Source of the DNA: Trichothermofontia sichuanensis B231
Lineage (GTDB): Bacteria > Cyanobacteriota > Cyanobacteriia > B231
Assembly (NCBI RefSeq): GCF_026240635.1
Contig: NZ_CP110848.1
Location: forward strand, 4,297,741 to 4,361,740
DNA: 64,000 nt
Reading direction: 5' to 3'
Under the pieces are notes generated by a model, which ran no database searches, was not told the origin of the DNA, and saw nothing but the letters and a program-made list of their open reading frames with translations. Of this stretch, positions 16,813 through 26,333 are shown in pieces (within the stretch, counting starts at the first letter, position 1; the number at the start of each line of letters is the position of its first letter). The position numbers were made by a program, and so were the translations under genes.

Positions 16813-17691
16813 ATGGTATTGCCGGATACCTCCCCTTCCCCACCCACTTGGTTAGCGATCGTGCGTCTGCTGCGCTGGGATAAACCCGCCGGACGCTTGA
16901 TTCTCCTTGTCCCTGCCCTCTGGGCCGTCTGTACTGCTGCCCAAGGACTGCCGCCGGTGGGCCTCCTGTGGGTGATTGTGGTGGGCACCCTAGCCACTAG
17001 TGCCGCAGGGTGCGTGATCAATGATCTCTGGGACCGCAACATTGATCCGCAGGTGGCCCGTACCCGCGATCGCCCCCTTGCCTCCCGCACCCTATCCCTA
17101 CAAACTGGTTGCGGGGTGGCCGCGATCGCCCTTCTGGCAGCCTGGGGACTGGCCGCTTACCTCAATCCCCTGAGCTATGCCCTCTGCGTCGCAGCAGTGC
17201 CTGTCATTGTGTTATATCCCCTGGCCAAGCGGTTTTTCCCCATTCCCCAACTGGTGCTCGCGATCGCATGGGGCTTCGCCGTCCTGATTAGTTGGAGTGC
17301 CGTTGTGCCCCAGTTAACGGTTGCTACCTGGCTCCTGTGGGGGGCAACGGTGCTGTGGACCCTGGGGTTTGACACCGTGTATGCAATGGCCGATCGCGAA
17401 GACGATCGCCGGATTGGGGTCAATTCCAGCGCCCTATTTTTTGGCGACTTTGCGCCCCATGCTGTGGGCCTGTGTTTTGCCGGCACAGCGGGGTTACTGG
17501 CGGCTCTGGCCATCCAACTGGCGATGCACTGGAGCTTCTGGCTGGCCTGGGGACTGGCGATCGTCGGGTGGTTGTGGCAATACCTGCGCCTGTTGCAGCC
17601 AACGCCAGAGATCTATGGTCAGATTTTCCGCCAGAATGTGGGGTTGGGTTTCCTGCTCCTGGTGGGTATGGTCGCTGGTTTAATCCTTTAA
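16813..17691 (+). CDS. ubiA: UbiA family prenyltransferase, probable 4-hydroxybenzoate polyprenyltransferase
   Basis: A 292-residue membrane protein with about eight helices. It would attach a polyprenyl chain to 4-hydroxybenzoate, the plastoquinone-pathway step in cyanobacteria. The two aspartate-rich motifs are visible: NDLWDRNIDPQVARTRDRPL near residue 75 and DTVYAMADREDD near residue 188. The start at 16813 (MVLPDTSPSP) gives the expected N-terminus with the substrate motif RWDKPAG; an earlier in-frame ATG at 16711 adds sequence that overlaps the IS605-like remnant and is unlikely. Confidence 0.93.
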   Translation: MVLPDTSPSPPTWLAIVRLLRWDKPAGRLILLVPALWAVCTAAQGLPPVGLLWVIVVGTLATSAAGCVINDLWDRNIDPQVARTRDRPLASRTLSLQTGCGVAAIALLAAWGLAAYLNPLSYALCVAAVPVIVLYPLAKRFFPIPQLVLAIAWGFAVLISWSAVVPQLTVATWLLWGATVLWTLGFDTVYAMADREDDRRIGVNSSALFFGDFAPHAVGLCFAGTAGLLAALAIQLAMHWSFWLAWGLAIVGWLWQYLRLLQPTPEIYGQIFRQNVGLGFLLLVGMVAGLIL

Positions 17692-17709
17692 GGACACTTC
17701 CTTTAAGCT

Positions 17710-20193
17710 TTAAGGACACGTCCCGATCGCGGGGGCCTGGGTTGAGAGGGCCTTCGGGTAAGGAATGCGTTTGTGGTTATATTGCTGCCAGACGAAGACA
17801 AAAATTTCGGCAATTTGGGCCAGATCTTCACGGCTGAGGCCGGAATCCACCAGTTGGTTATCCTGCCAGCGTGCTCGCAGAATTTTATTCACCATACGCA
17901 GAGCTTCTTCATGGGTGGCATCCTTGAGCGATCGCAGGGCTGCTTCACAGGAGTCGGCCAGCATCACAATCCCGGTTTCCTTCGATTGGGGGATCGGGCC
18001 ATCGTAGCGAAAGTAGGCTTCATCCAAGGGACGATCGGGACTGGGGGCGGAGAATTCACCAGCTCGCTGTTGGGCCTGCTGATAGAAATAACTGACCAAC
18101 ATTGTCCCCTGGTGCTCTGGGATAAAAGCGCGAATGGCCTTCGGCAACCGGTAACGGCGGGCCATCACTAGACCTTCACTAACGTGCTTCTTGATAATCG
18201 CCACACTCAACCACGGATCATCCAGTTGGTCGTGTTTATTCGGCCCCCCCATTTGATTTTCAATAAAGCCTTGGGGGTCATGCATCTTGCCAATGTCGTG
18301 ATACAGCGTCCCCGTGCGCACCAGTTCCACATTACACCCTAGGGCACAGGCTGCCGCTTCCGCCAGCGTGGCGACAAACAGGGTGTGCTGGAAGGTTCCC
18401 GGTGCTTCCGTTGCTAACCGCTTCAGCAAGGGTCGGTTGGGGTTGGCCAATTCTGCCAAACGCACGGGCGTTACCAGGTCAAACAAATGCTCCAGATAGG
18501 GGCTTAAGCCTAGGGCGATAATGCTCCAGAGAACCCCCTTGGCGCCTTGAATCGTGGCATCCAGCAGCACACTATGCCAAATGGTCCCCGCTGCGGCACT
18601 CAGGGTAAAGGTCACCAGCAAATAGGTGGTCGCCTGGGTAATGCCCACCACACCCCCCAGGAGGGCCAATTCCTCCCGCGATCGCAGCCGTCCTGCAAAA
18701 AAAGCCGCCAATAGACCACTCACGGCACTGGCTAACCAATAGCCCCATTGCAACTCAATCCCGATCGGCAACAGGAGACTGAGTAACCCGACCGTCGCCA
18801 CTCCCAGGTTCGAGCCATAGAAGCTACCGACCAAAAGCCCTACCATTGCCAGGTTGGTGGAGGGTAAATGCAAAGCAATGAAAGCCGGTGTACTGAGGCA
18901 GAGCAGGAGTAACAAGAAGCGATCGCGGCGACGCAGTTGGGGATAAAACCGTCGTTGCAGTCCCCAAAACAAGCCCACCCCGATAGTTACAATCCCGCCA
19001 AACCCCAGCAACCCCAACCAGTTCAGGCCCCGCTGGCTAAGATCGAAGTGATCTAGGAGCGCAAATTGGGCAGGGGTAATCGTTTCCGCAGCCTGGACGA
19101 TGATCTCCCCGCGCCGAATGCTGACCATCACAGGTTCGACCGCCCGTGCCGCCTGCTCCGCCCGCACGCGAGTCTGTTCCTTGTCCTCAATTAAGTTGGG
19201 CTGGAGGCTACTCAAGAGCAACCGCACAGCCAGGGGTTTCGCGATCGGGGGGACCATTTCTTGGAACTGCAAGTTGGCAGCTTCCCGTAGAAATGAGGTA
19301 GGCAGGCCGGGGGGAATCCCCTGGGTCATCATCCGACGCGCTACCTGATGCAGAGCCTTTTGCGTCGTTTGCCACTCCTCCGGCGTCAGAGCCAGGAGAA
19401 CCGCATCATAGGGTGAGGCAGTATCAGGGGGAGTCGCAGCGGCGATAGCAGCCAAGGCCGTCGCGTATTGATGACGGGCCTGGTTAACTTGATTGATCAC
19501 CTGCGCAAAGGCTGGGGGCGAAACGGTGCGTTGGAAGACACGCAGTTCCGCGATTGCCCGCTGTTGGGCTGATGTATTCTCGCTCGGAGGTAGGAGGGGC
19601 TGGCTGGGTAGAGGGGAAAAGGACGCTAGGGGCGGGGCTTGGGTCCGAAAACTGAGGGGAATCTCATCCACGGCTTGCTGGATGGCTCGCCATTCCCACT
19701 CTTCCGCCTGTTGTAGATAGACCTGGGTGGGCGTTGACAGGATCGTTGGCGACACGAAGGGCAGGGGAGTTGCCTGCGATCGCAACGTATTCCCCTGTTC
19801 AATGAGCCGTTGCAGTTTGTGTGAGATTTCCTGGTTAGCAGTGGGGTTTACCATCCAGACCGGTGCCGTCGCCAAACGCGCTTCCTTCCGTTTTGCTTCG
19901 GTACTCTCCCGATCCTCGATGTGGGCATCATAGCGAGCACGCAGGGTAATGGGTGCCACCTTACCCACGGCCAGCCGGGGTTGGTTATAAAAGCGCTGGC
20001 CGATCGCGCCCGTAAGGGTTACCACAGTTACAGTTAACGCCAGGGCTGGGCGGGCATAATGCCACACAGAAACGCGCCGCCCATGACGCACAGGCATGGT
20101 AACCGGAGCTTTTACCCTAGCATCGCCCCTCTCAGCGAGCGTGTCTTCGGCAGTGATTTCAACCTCAATCGGATGGTCAATGGAATGGGGCAT
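17710..20193 (-). CDS. 7TM receptor with HD hydrolase domain (PgpH-like c-di-AMP phosphodiesterase family)
   Basis: An 827-residue membrane protein. A first helix near residue 50 is followed by a large extracytoplasmic 7TMR-HDED segment (about 80-370). A seven-helix block (about 395-570) and a cytoplasmic HD domain come next. The HD residues are evident: FQHTLFVATLAE, then YHDIGKMHDPQGFIENQ, then IKKHVSEG and IPEHQGT. Family members such as Listeria PgpH hydrolyse cyclic di-AMP, so a role in c-di-AMP turnover is likely. Convergent with ubiA (18 bp apart). A minus-strand start further in cannot be excluded. Confidence 0.92.
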   Translation of the reverse strand: MPHSIDHPIEVEITAEDTLAERGDARVKAPVTMPVRHGRRVSVWHYARPALALTVTVVTLTGAIGQRFYNQPRLAVGKVAPITLRARYDAHIEDRESTEAKRKEARLATAPVWMVNPTANQEISHKLQRLIEQGNTLRSQATPLPFVSPTILSTPTQVYLQQAEEWEWRAIQQAVDEIPLSFRTQAPPLASFSPLPSQPLLPPSENTSAQQRAIAELRVFQRTVSPPAFAQVINQVNQARHQYATALAAIAAATPPDTASPYDAVLLALTPEEWQTTQKALHQVARRMMTQGIPPGLPTSFLREAANLQFQEMVPPIAKPLAVRLLLSSLQPNLIEDKEQTRVRAEQAARAVEPVMVSIRRGEIIVQAAETITPAQFALLDHFDLSQRGLNWLGLLGFGGIVTIGVGLFWGLQRRFYPQLRRRDRFLLLLLCLSTPAFIALHLPSTNLAMVGLLVGSFYGSNLGVATVGLLSLLLPIGIELQWGYWLASAVSGLLAAFFAGRLRSREELALLGGVVGITQATTYLLVTFTLSAAAGTIWHSVLLDATIQGAKGVLWSIIALGLSPYLEHLFDLVTPVRLAELANPNRPLLKRLATEAPGTFQHTLFVATLAEAAACALGCNVELVRTGTLYHDIGKMHDPQGFIENQMGGPNKHDQLDDPWLSVAIIKKHVSEGLVMARRYRLPKAIRAFIPEHQGTMLVSYFYQQAQQRAGEFSAPSPDRPLDEAYFRYDGPIPQSKETGIVMLADSCEAALRSLKDATHEEALRMVNKILRARWQDNQLVDSGLSREDLAQIAEIFVFVWQQYNHKRIPYPKALSTQAPAIGTCP

Positions 20194-20409
20194 GGTACTG
20201 ACATCCCCCGAAGTTTGCGCTCAACTCAGTGGTGCAGTTTTCCACTCGAACAGTTTCCCCTCAACGCATTTGACTCCTGCGATCCTACCGCTTACCCATA
20301 CCTAGCGATGATTCCTAGGGTTGCCTCACAACAGGAAAAGGTTAAATTAACGGCTAAGTCCATGACGGCCATCTTGGCTCGCTTTATTATAGCTTGCTGG
20401 ACTGATTGC

Positions 20410-21540
20410 CTATATCGCTTGCATGGCCTGAGCCGTCTTCCCGGTTAGGGGAATGTCCCGGCGCAGGACCCAGCCATTAGGACCATCGATCCGACGGGGC
20501 AACTGCTGTTGATCGATGACTTGCAGGGTTTTCATATCGTAAGTTGTGTAATCGGTGGCAGCGTTGGCCAAGTGAACATCAACGATCGTTAAGGTTTTGC
20601 TTGGCGGCAGATTGCTCTGCAACAGCGGGCGAGGACCACTGCCTAGGGCACCGGCATGGAGAAGGTCTAGTTCACCGCGATGACCGGGGAAGTAGGCGTG
20701 CTGGTGACCGCTGATATAGGTATGGACGTGATAGTGCTCTAGGAGCGATCGCAGCCGCTCAGCCTGATTTAAAAACTCCCCAGGGTGATCGCGCCCCACG
20801 GCGACGGCATACAGTGGCAAGTGGCCAATAACGATTCGCAGCCGTGCCGCTTGGGCAGCCGGACTTCCTAAACTTTGGGCGACCCAGGTTAACTGGGCTT
20901 CCGGGATCTCAGCCGTGGAGGCATCCCAGACCAGGTAGAAAATTTGTTGCTGTTGGAAGGTGTAGTAAAACGGGAAGTGGGCACGATCGACAAAAGTTAG
21001 ACCCGGATCATGGGCCGGGGTACGCCAATAGGCTGCCGCCAGTTGCCGCTCCGTGTCGAACAGATAACGCCGCGCCGAGTTCAGGGCACCGGAGGCATCG
21101 TGATTGCCGATCGTGAACCCAAAGGGAATCTTGGCACGTCGGAGGGGAGCCGCCACCCGGCGATCGAAGGCGGCCCACATGGCCTGGATTTGGGCCACCG
21201 TCAGCGTACTTTTCTGGCCCGCCACCATATCCCCCCCACAGAGGACCAGATCTGGTTGCCAGTCAGGAATGAGTTGAATCGCCCGATCAACCTCCGGTTC
21301 ATAGTCCACGGAGCCGTACTGGCTATTGAGGTCACTGATGACCACCAGCCGTACATCCCCTCGCCGGGGGGCAAACAAGCCGGTGGGCGCCGGCGAACGC
21401 GACTGGGCCAAGTTGAAAGTGGCCCTTGGGGCCGTTGCAGCTAGAGGGACACTTGGGGAGAGACGCTGGGCGATCGCCGCTAATCCCCCGCCGCAGGCGA
21501 GGCCGCCTAGATATAAAAATCGCCGACGTTTCCAAGGCAT
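20410..21540 (-). CDS. Metallophosphoesterase with Tat-type signal
   Basis: About 376 residues. The N-terminus MPWKRRRFLYLGGLACGG has a twin-arginine pattern followed by a hydrophobic stretch, suggesting export folded, with cofactor metals, to the periplasm. Calcineurin-like motifs follow: VVISDLN (D-x-N where D-x-H is usual), GGDMVAG, GNHD, IGHLPLYA and SGHQHAYF. The first-motif histidine change may alter the dinuclear metal site. The start at 21540 is chosen because it places RRRF correctly; 21564 adds eight residues. The substrate is unknown. Confidence 0.88.
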   Translation of the reverse strand: MPWKRRRFLYLGGLACGGGLAAIAQRLSPSVPLAATAPRATFNLAQSRSPAPTGLFAPRRGDVRLVVISDLNSQYGSVDYEPEVDRAIQLIPDWQPDLVLCGGDMVAGQKSTLTVAQIQAMWAAFDRRVAAPLRRAKIPFGFTIGNHDASGALNSARRYLFDTERQLAAAYWRTPAHDPGLTFVDRAHFPFYYTFQQQQIFYLVWDASTAEIPEAQLTWVAQSLGSPAAQAARLRIVIGHLPLYAVAVGRDHPGEFLNQAERLRSLLEHYHVHTYISGHQHAYFPGHRGELDLLHAGALGSGPRPLLQSNLPPSKTLTIVDVHLANAATDYTTYDMKTLQVIDQQQLPRRIDGPNGWVLRRDIPLTGKTAQAMQAI

Positions 21541-21606
21541 TGCCCGATCCTGCTGACGACCCACTCAATAGTCTGTTTGTCGTCTACTTGTCCCAATTGC
21601 AGTATC

Positions 21607-22143
21607 TTAGGTAACCATTGCTAACCATTGGCCTAGGGGAGACTGCCAGAAAGCTTGCTGCAATTCTCCCGTCGCCGCGAGATAACTTAAGCGTACAGTA
21701 TGGTAGCCCAATAGTAGCCCTAAGGCAGTCAGAGGATAGCGCCGATCGCGCCGAAATGCCCGCACTAAGGGGCTATAAACTGCCTGTACCCGATGACCAG
21801 AGTGCAGTTCGATCACCAGATGGATCACGCCCAGTACCAAGCCAATCAAAAGTAAGGGACCAAATACATGGTGGATCAAGGCTTGTTCCCAATCCCCTCG
21901 CACCATCGCCATCAGCGATCGCGTCATTCCACAGGTGGGACAGGGAATCCCCGTCCAATGGCGCAGGGGACAGACTAACCCCGGAATCCGCCAGCCCAGA
22001 TTATAAAGGGGCGCACCGATCAACGGAGCTGCAACTAGCGCCAGCGTTCCCCACCGCTGTTGGCGATCGCTCGGAGATAAGCGCTGGGAAGATAACTGCC
22101 AGATTGGCTGCACAATGCTTGCCTCCTCCTTATTTATAACCAA
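21607..22143 (-). CDS. DUF2752 membrane protein
   Basis: A 178-residue protein with the DUF2752 signature CPLRHWTGIPCPTCGMTRS: a cysteine cluster at the edge of the first membrane helix, and a following helix around HHVFGPLLLIGLVLGVIHLV. Function is not known. It lies 7 bp downstream of the TM2-domain gene on the same strand, a frequent pairing in bacteria, so the two are probably co-transcribed. The very N-terminus is uncertain; several in-frame starts are possible. Confidence 0.88.
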   Translation of the reverse strand: MVINKEEASIVQPIWQLSSQRLSPSDRQQRWGTLALVAAPLIGAPLYNLGWRIPGLVCPLRHWTGIPCPTCGMTRSLMAMVRGDWEQALIHHVFGPLLLIGLVLGVIHLVIELHSGHRVQAVYSPLVRAFRRDRRYPLTALGLLLGYHTVRLSYLAATGELQQAFWQSPLGQWLAMVT

Positions 22144-22150
22144 CTTGGGT

Positions 22151-22411
22151 TTAGAACCAACCGCGCTTATTAATCAGGTAAGTATTGATAAATTCAGCAT
22201 CCGTCTTCGTCAGGTACAAAATACCTTCAATTAAACCAATAATACCCATGATACCTGCACCTAAGCCACAGGTAAGCAGCGAAACCAGCAGCATGATAAG
22301 ACCTTCTTGGGTATAGCCGAGGATAAATTTGTGAATACCGAAAGCACCTAGCAAAATGCCACAGATACCTGCCGCAATTTTTTTACTAGAGTCAGGGTGG
22401 GTATCATTCAT
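22151..22411 (-). CDS. TM2 domain protein
   Basis: An 86-residue protein with the TM2 hallmark: two membrane helices joined by a short turn and the motif GxFGxHKFILGYTQEG. It ends LINKRGWF. The ATG at 22411 is preferred because GAGAGG lies nine bases upstream, whereas it directly abuts the alternative ATG at 22420. It is the first gene of a two-gene unit with DUF2752. The molecular role is unknown. Confidence 0.88.
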   Translation of the reverse strand: MNDTHPDSSKKIAAGICGILLGAFGIHKFILGYTQEGLIMLLVSLLTCGLGAGIMGIIGLIEGILYLTKTDAEFINTYLINKRGWF

Positions 22412-22618
22412 CCGGAGCATCCTCTCTTGACGATCGCCATCTTAACAGTTAGAGCCAAGTTGCCTTGTTCAGCGTTACCCTCAGCTATCCTGGCAGTGTG
22501 ACTGGCCCCCATGCTTCAACCCTAGCATTTTTCCATAAGCTTGATGGCAGCAGATGCTTAAAATTATGCAACAGTTGTCGCGATCGCCCTAGCTGGCAAC
22601 GACTCAAGCCATGACTAC

Positions 22619-22721
22619 TATAGTCCTTGCAACTTAGGCTGAAACAGCCCCCTCACCCCCAACCCCTTTTCCACTTTGGGAGAGAGGCTTAGACATCTCT
22701 TTCTAATCTGAAATAACTATA
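22619..22721 (+). repeat. MITE-like element, copy 7 (type 2 right end)
   Basis: A 103-bp copy sharing the CTTAGACATC...CTGAAATAACTATA right end with copy 3. It is in the 22412-22802 spacer, which otherwise shows GTGTATG/GTGTACGTATC-type repeats near 22745-22800 and no gene. Confidence 0.8.
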
Positions 22722-22802
22722 ATGTTGCAAAACCTTATCTTCACTGTGTATGTAGCTTCAGTGTGTATGGAGTGTACGTATCCAGTGTACATATCGAGGG
22801 TA

Positions 22803-23777
22803 CTAAGTCGGAGGCTTGATCGCTCGAATAAAGTAAAGCTTTTGGTACAAAATCCCCCCTTTCTCAACCACCGGCTCAACCTCTCCCAGGGAGGTCACCA
22901 TCTCTTCATAGAGGGGTAAAAACTCCCAATAGTAATCAGCAAGGGGTAAATCCAGCCGATGGACCACCACCCAATTGGCCTCTCCTCGCTCGGTCCAGGG
23001 GTGGGCATAATCCAGGGGATCCGCTCGATCGCTCGTCATCCCCGGTCCCCAATAGTGATCCATTAACTGTTGTGTGCGGCGTGCCCCCTGCCTACTAGTG
23101 GTGACAAACAAAATTTCACCCCCAGGGTTTAATAAGGTTCCCCCTTGCATAATTAAGGCATCGGTCACAAATCGTCCCCAGCGACCATTATGATTCCAAT
23201 CGCTAGCAGCATGAGGCTCGCGATCGGCTACGAGTTTTTGAAAAAATTCACGAGTACCAGGAAACGTAGGTGGATTTGAGTAGATGCGATCGACTTTACC
23301 CGTTTGCTGCAAATAGGGAGAGACGGCTTCAAAACAGTTAGATTCTAGAAAAGTAGCCTGCCCAGGGGGTAATTGATTTAAGTGCCAGTTACGAGTTGCC
23401 ATGACAATTGCCTGGGGATTGAGATCAGTAAAGATAACCTGCCTAGCTCCCTGCATTCCTGCCACAATGCCTAAGATTCCTGATCCCGCTGCGAAATCAA
23501 GCACGCGTTTCCCTATACATGTATCAGCAAGAATTAATTGACACATTTCAGTCGTAAAGGCAGTTGGTGCCCAAACACAGGGATTGGTTTCTAGGAAAAT
23601 AGACGTTCCTACCTGTTCCAATTCAAGACGGAGGATACTACCCGGTGCCAAGTGTTGATAATGATGCGACTGACTGGAATCGTAGACAACAATCTCGCGA
23701 TTTTCTAAGCTCATCCGCACCCCCTGACTATCCGCAGTCGAATCCGCGGCACTGGTTGTTAGCTCTGGTCGATGCAT
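22803..23777 (-). CDS. Class I SAM-dependent methyltransferase (MTS-like)
   Basis: A 324-residue protein. The central Rossmann domain carries the SAM motif VLDFAAGSGILGIVA (about residue 115), the acidic strand end IFTDLNPQA, and the catalytic-type tetrapeptide NPPT (YSNPPTFPG). That motif is shared with MTS-domain enzymes modifying N-atoms in rRNA or proteins. The C-terminal part (about residues 225-324) is less familiar. The substrate is unknown; a ribosomal RNA or protein target is an inference from the NPPx motif and from the ribosomal genes that follow. Confidence 0.85.
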   Translation of the reverse strand: MHRPELTTSAADSTADSQGVRMSLENREIVVYDSSQSHHYQHLAPGSILRLELEQVGTSIFLETNPCVWAPTAFTTEMCQLILADTCIGKRVLDFAAGSGILGIVAGMQGARQVIFTDLNPQAIVMATRNWHLNQLPPGQATFLESNCFEAVSPYLQQTGKVDRIYSNPPTFPGTREFFQKLVADREPHAASDWNHNGRWGRFVTDALIMQGGTLLNPGGEILFVTTSRQGARRTQQLMDHYWGPGMTSDRADPLDYAHPWTERGEANWVVVHRLDLPLADYYWEFLPLYEEMVTSLGEVEPVVEKGGILYQKLYFIRAIKPPT

Positions 23778-23840
23778 AAATACAGCCTTTACCTAATTTA
23801 CTCAGTACACAGTTAAGGCTTGGATCTCAATCCGACCGGC

Positions 23841-24004
23841 AGCCGTCCTCCCCCAACCCCTTTTCCCTACTTGGGAGAAGGGGAGCCGGATGTTCAAGTC
23901 TCTCTCCAGCTCTGGGAGAGGGATTGAGGGTGAGGGCCGGACCCGCGGGCTGCCCCCATCTTACCCCTGTAACACTGTACTTTATGATTAAGGTAAAGGC
24001 TGTA
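23841..24004. repeat. Larger MITE-related repeat, copy 1
   Basis: Contains two CTTGGGAGAAGGGG / CTCTGGGAGAGGGATTGAGGGTGAGGG blocks and ends ACTTTATGATTAAGGTAAAGGCTGTA. It is shared with 61720-61842. It looks like a related but longer element type. The left boundary is approximate. Confidence 0.6.
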
Positions 24005-24315
24005 ACTCCTATTAACTGCTCCTATTAACTTACATAGAACGGGGGTTCAACTGCCCCAATCACTGCAATGACACCACCTATTAGCGCAAGATTTATTTTG
24101 GCGTACCCCTGTGGCAGACTGGTTGTGTTTCCCGAAGTTCGCTCATACTGACTGTCTGCGGGTAGTGTACCGGGTAGCGTACCATGTCTATCTCCCTCTA
24201 TCAGCCCAGGGATGGCCCAGACTAGCCAGCCAAGTATCTCCCCACAGCTAGCCGCGATCGTCAAAAATTTCTGCCTCGCCCTCGCCCATCTTCTGCTTTT
24301 GCTAACCGAAAGCGA

Positions 24316-24321
24316 TATAAT
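24316..24321 (+). promoter_or_regulatory. Candidate -10 box for the rplM operon
   Basis: TATAAT lies about 200 bp before rplM in a spacer without a supported gene. If used, the mRNA has a long leader, which would leave room for translational feedback by a ribosomal protein. No clear -35 is seen. Confidence 0.3.
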
Positions 24322-24527
24322 AAAAAGTTCGTGCTCATAGCTGCGCAGCGATACGCCGTCGGCGTCGCATCGCAACGCGATTATCGCCAAGGGAACCCTC
24401 TGGGCAAACTGAGCGATAATGGGCAACAGCTCACCATCTGGTTAGCGGGAGGATCTATCCTGCTGCCTTTTTTGCTGTGATCGTGCCGTGGCTGTGATCC
24501 TGCTGTGATAGTAACCCGCAAGCGTTT

Positions 24528-24977
24528 ATGAATAAGACTTACGTTCCCCCCCAAACCACCTCGCAGACGTGGTATGTCGTCGATGCCGCAAATCAACGGC
24601 TCGGACGATTGGCCTCGGAAGTAGCCAAGGTTCTGCGTGGCAAGAACAAACCTGAATACACCCCCCACATGGATACGGGCGACTTCGTGATCGTCGTCAA
24701 TGCCGAAAAAATTGCTGTGACAGGTCGCAAGCGCACCCAAAAGCTCTATCGTCGTCACTCCGGGCGTCCCGGTGGCATGAAGGTAGAATCTTTTGCCAAG
24801 TTGCAAGCCCGTTTGCCAGAGCGCATTATCGAGCAGGCAGTGCGCGGGATGCTGCCCAAAAATAGCCTGGGCCGCAAGCTCTTCACTAAGCTTAAAGTTT
24901 ACGCTGGTCCCGACCATCCCCACCAGGCCCAAAAACCCCAACCCATGCAATTACAAACCATTCCAGGAGGTAACTAA
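24528..24977 (+). CDS. rplM: 50S ribosomal protein L13
   Basis: A 149-residue large-subunit protein. The sequence shows the expected [47 protein letters not shown] and [31 protein letters not shown] blocks. It heads rplM-rpsI, with the stop and the rpsI ATG sharing a base (TAATG). In many cyanobacteria rplQ and truA come just before rplM; here a methyltransferase gene and repeats do, so the ribosomal cluster is broken at this point. Confidence 0.98.
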   Translation: MNKTYVPPQTTSQTWYVVDAANQRLGRLASEVAKVLRGKNKPEYTPHMDTGDFVIVVNAEKIAVTGRKRTQKLYRRHSGRPGGMKVESFAKLQARLPERIIEQAVRGMLPKNSLGRKLFTKLKVYAGPDHPHQAQKPQPMQLQTIPGGN

Positions 24978-25405
24978 TGCAGGCTAGCGATCATCGTCAT
25001 TCGGCCCAAGGCGGTCGTGTCGTGTACTGGGGCACGGGTCGCCGTAAATCTTCGGTGGCGCGGGTGCGCTTGGTGCCAGGGAATGGCCAGTTGATCATCA
25101 ACGGTAGACCGGGGGAGCTTTATCTCCAGTTCAATCCCACCTACCTCAATAGCGTCAAGGCTCCGTTGGAAACCTTAGGTTTGGACACGGAATACGACAT
25201 TTTAGTCAATGCCTCCGGCGGGGGCCTAACTGGTCAAGCAGATTCCATTCGTTTGGGGGTGGCTCGTGCCCTGTGCCAACTCGATCCGGAAAACCGCAAA
25301 CCCCTCAAGATTGAAGGGTACCTGACCCGCGATCCCCGCTCGAAGGAACGCCGCAAGTATGGTCTGCGCAAGGCTCGCAAGGCTCCGCAATACTCGAAGC
25401 GCTAA
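24977..25405 (+). CDS. rpsI: 30S ribosomal protein S9
   Basis: A 142-residue small-subunit protein. [14 protein letters not shown] and the C-terminal tail [12 protein letters not shown], which reaches the P-site tRNA, are present. It is translationally coupled to rplM by a TAATG overlap. A GGAGG at 24967 serves as ribosome-binding site. Confidence 0.98.
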   Translation: MQASDHRHSAQGGRVVYWGTGRRKSSVARVRLVPGNGQLIINGRPGELYLQFNPTYLNSVKAPLETLGLDTEYDILVNASGGGLTGQADSIRLGVARALCQLDPENRKPLKIEGYLTRDPRSKERRKYGLRKARKAPQYSKR

Positions 25406-25691
25406 ACGGCTGATCCACATGCTGGTGGCATACACGGGCACAATCGCCCCATGTTTAGCCAAAGCGGGAACGCTAAGATGAAGGTAGGTCAAGCGATCGC
25501 CCTGCCGCCTGGAGGTGGGCACCCGCCTCTGGTGAGGGGTGGCATTTGTCACTGGGTGGGACCGAGAGTCGTGACCGAATTAAACTGAATTAGACCGCAA
25601 ATTAGCGCGAATTAGACCGAAATTGACTTGACTATTTACTGGGGAAAATCCCCATCACACTCATTCTCTGACGGTAAGGAACGCTGAGATC

Positions 25692-25919
25692 ATGCCTAAA
25701 CCTGACATTCATCCCACCTGGTATCCCGACGCTAAGGTTTACTGCAATGGCGAAGTAGTCATGACGGTGGGTTCCACTAAACCCGAAATCCATGTTGATG
25801 TCTGGTCGGGTAATCACCCCTTCTTCACCGGCACGCAGAAGATTATTGACACGGAAGGGCGTGTGGAACGCTTCCTGCGCAAGTATGGCATGGGTGCTGA
25901 GCAAGGGGCGGCTCAGTAA
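25692..25919 (+). CDS. rpmE: 50S ribosomal protein L31
   Basis: A 75-residue protein, MPKPDIHPTWYPDAKVYC..., with the family segment DVWSGNHPFFTG. Only one cysteine is present, so this is a form without the CxxC zinc knuckle. It is separated from rpsI by 286 bp containing imperfect GAATTAGACCG repeats (about 25575-25625) and a GGGGAAAATCCCC hairpin near 25641, so it probably has its own promoter. Confidence 0.96.
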   Translation: MPKPDIHPTWYPDAKVYCNGEVVMTVGSTKPEIHVDVWSGNHPFFTGTQKIIDTEGRVERFLRKYGMGAEQGAAQ

Positions 25920-26067
25920 GGGGGGCTGAAGGTCGATCGAGGAGTGGGCACCAACTGCTTGGCGGTAGGGAGGTTGCCGCTCAGCGATCGAGCAACAACG
26001 CAGGCCTTAGGTAGGTGGCGAGGTGCTCATCGAGCTAGGGTTTGCGGCTCAAGTCCCTTTGCCCCAT

Positions 26068-26085
26068 CCCCCCGCAAGCGGGGGG
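26068..26085. repeat. Short GC hairpin CCCCCCGC-AA-GCGGGGGG
   Basis: A perfect 8-bp stem in the 25920-26333 spacer downstream of rpmE. The surrounding segment (about 26019-26110, GCTCATCGAGCTAGGGTTTGC and AAGTC...CTTTGCC) resembles the stretch at 51085-51165, so it is part of another dispersed repeat. It could also act as the rpmE terminator. Confidence 0.5.
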
Positions 26086-26333
26086 CCAAGGGGGTTGAAA
26101 GCAAGGATTTAGGAGTGAGGATAGAGGAGTGAGAAGGGGGGGAAACGAAGCAACTATCTCTGTTCTCTGTTCTCTCCCCTCACGTAAGGGGCAAAGCAAA
26201 GTCGCTTCGCCCTTGGTGAGCGAAGGGAGCTAGGGATGTGGGGAGAAGATTTGTCAGGTAACCGGCCCAACCGACTTGAATTGTCATTCAAATTTCATTC
26301 AAACCCCTTTCGGAATGCTGAGTCAGACGCGCA

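Noticed and set aside
24025-24426. 133-residue minus-strand frame upstream of rplM, ending in a hydrophobic stretch (LALIGGVIAVIGAV)
   Set aside because: It has no recognisable family, no ribosome-binding site, and covers the likely rplM promoter/leader. The short hydrophobic tail alone is not enough, though a decayed small membrane gene cannot be excluded.
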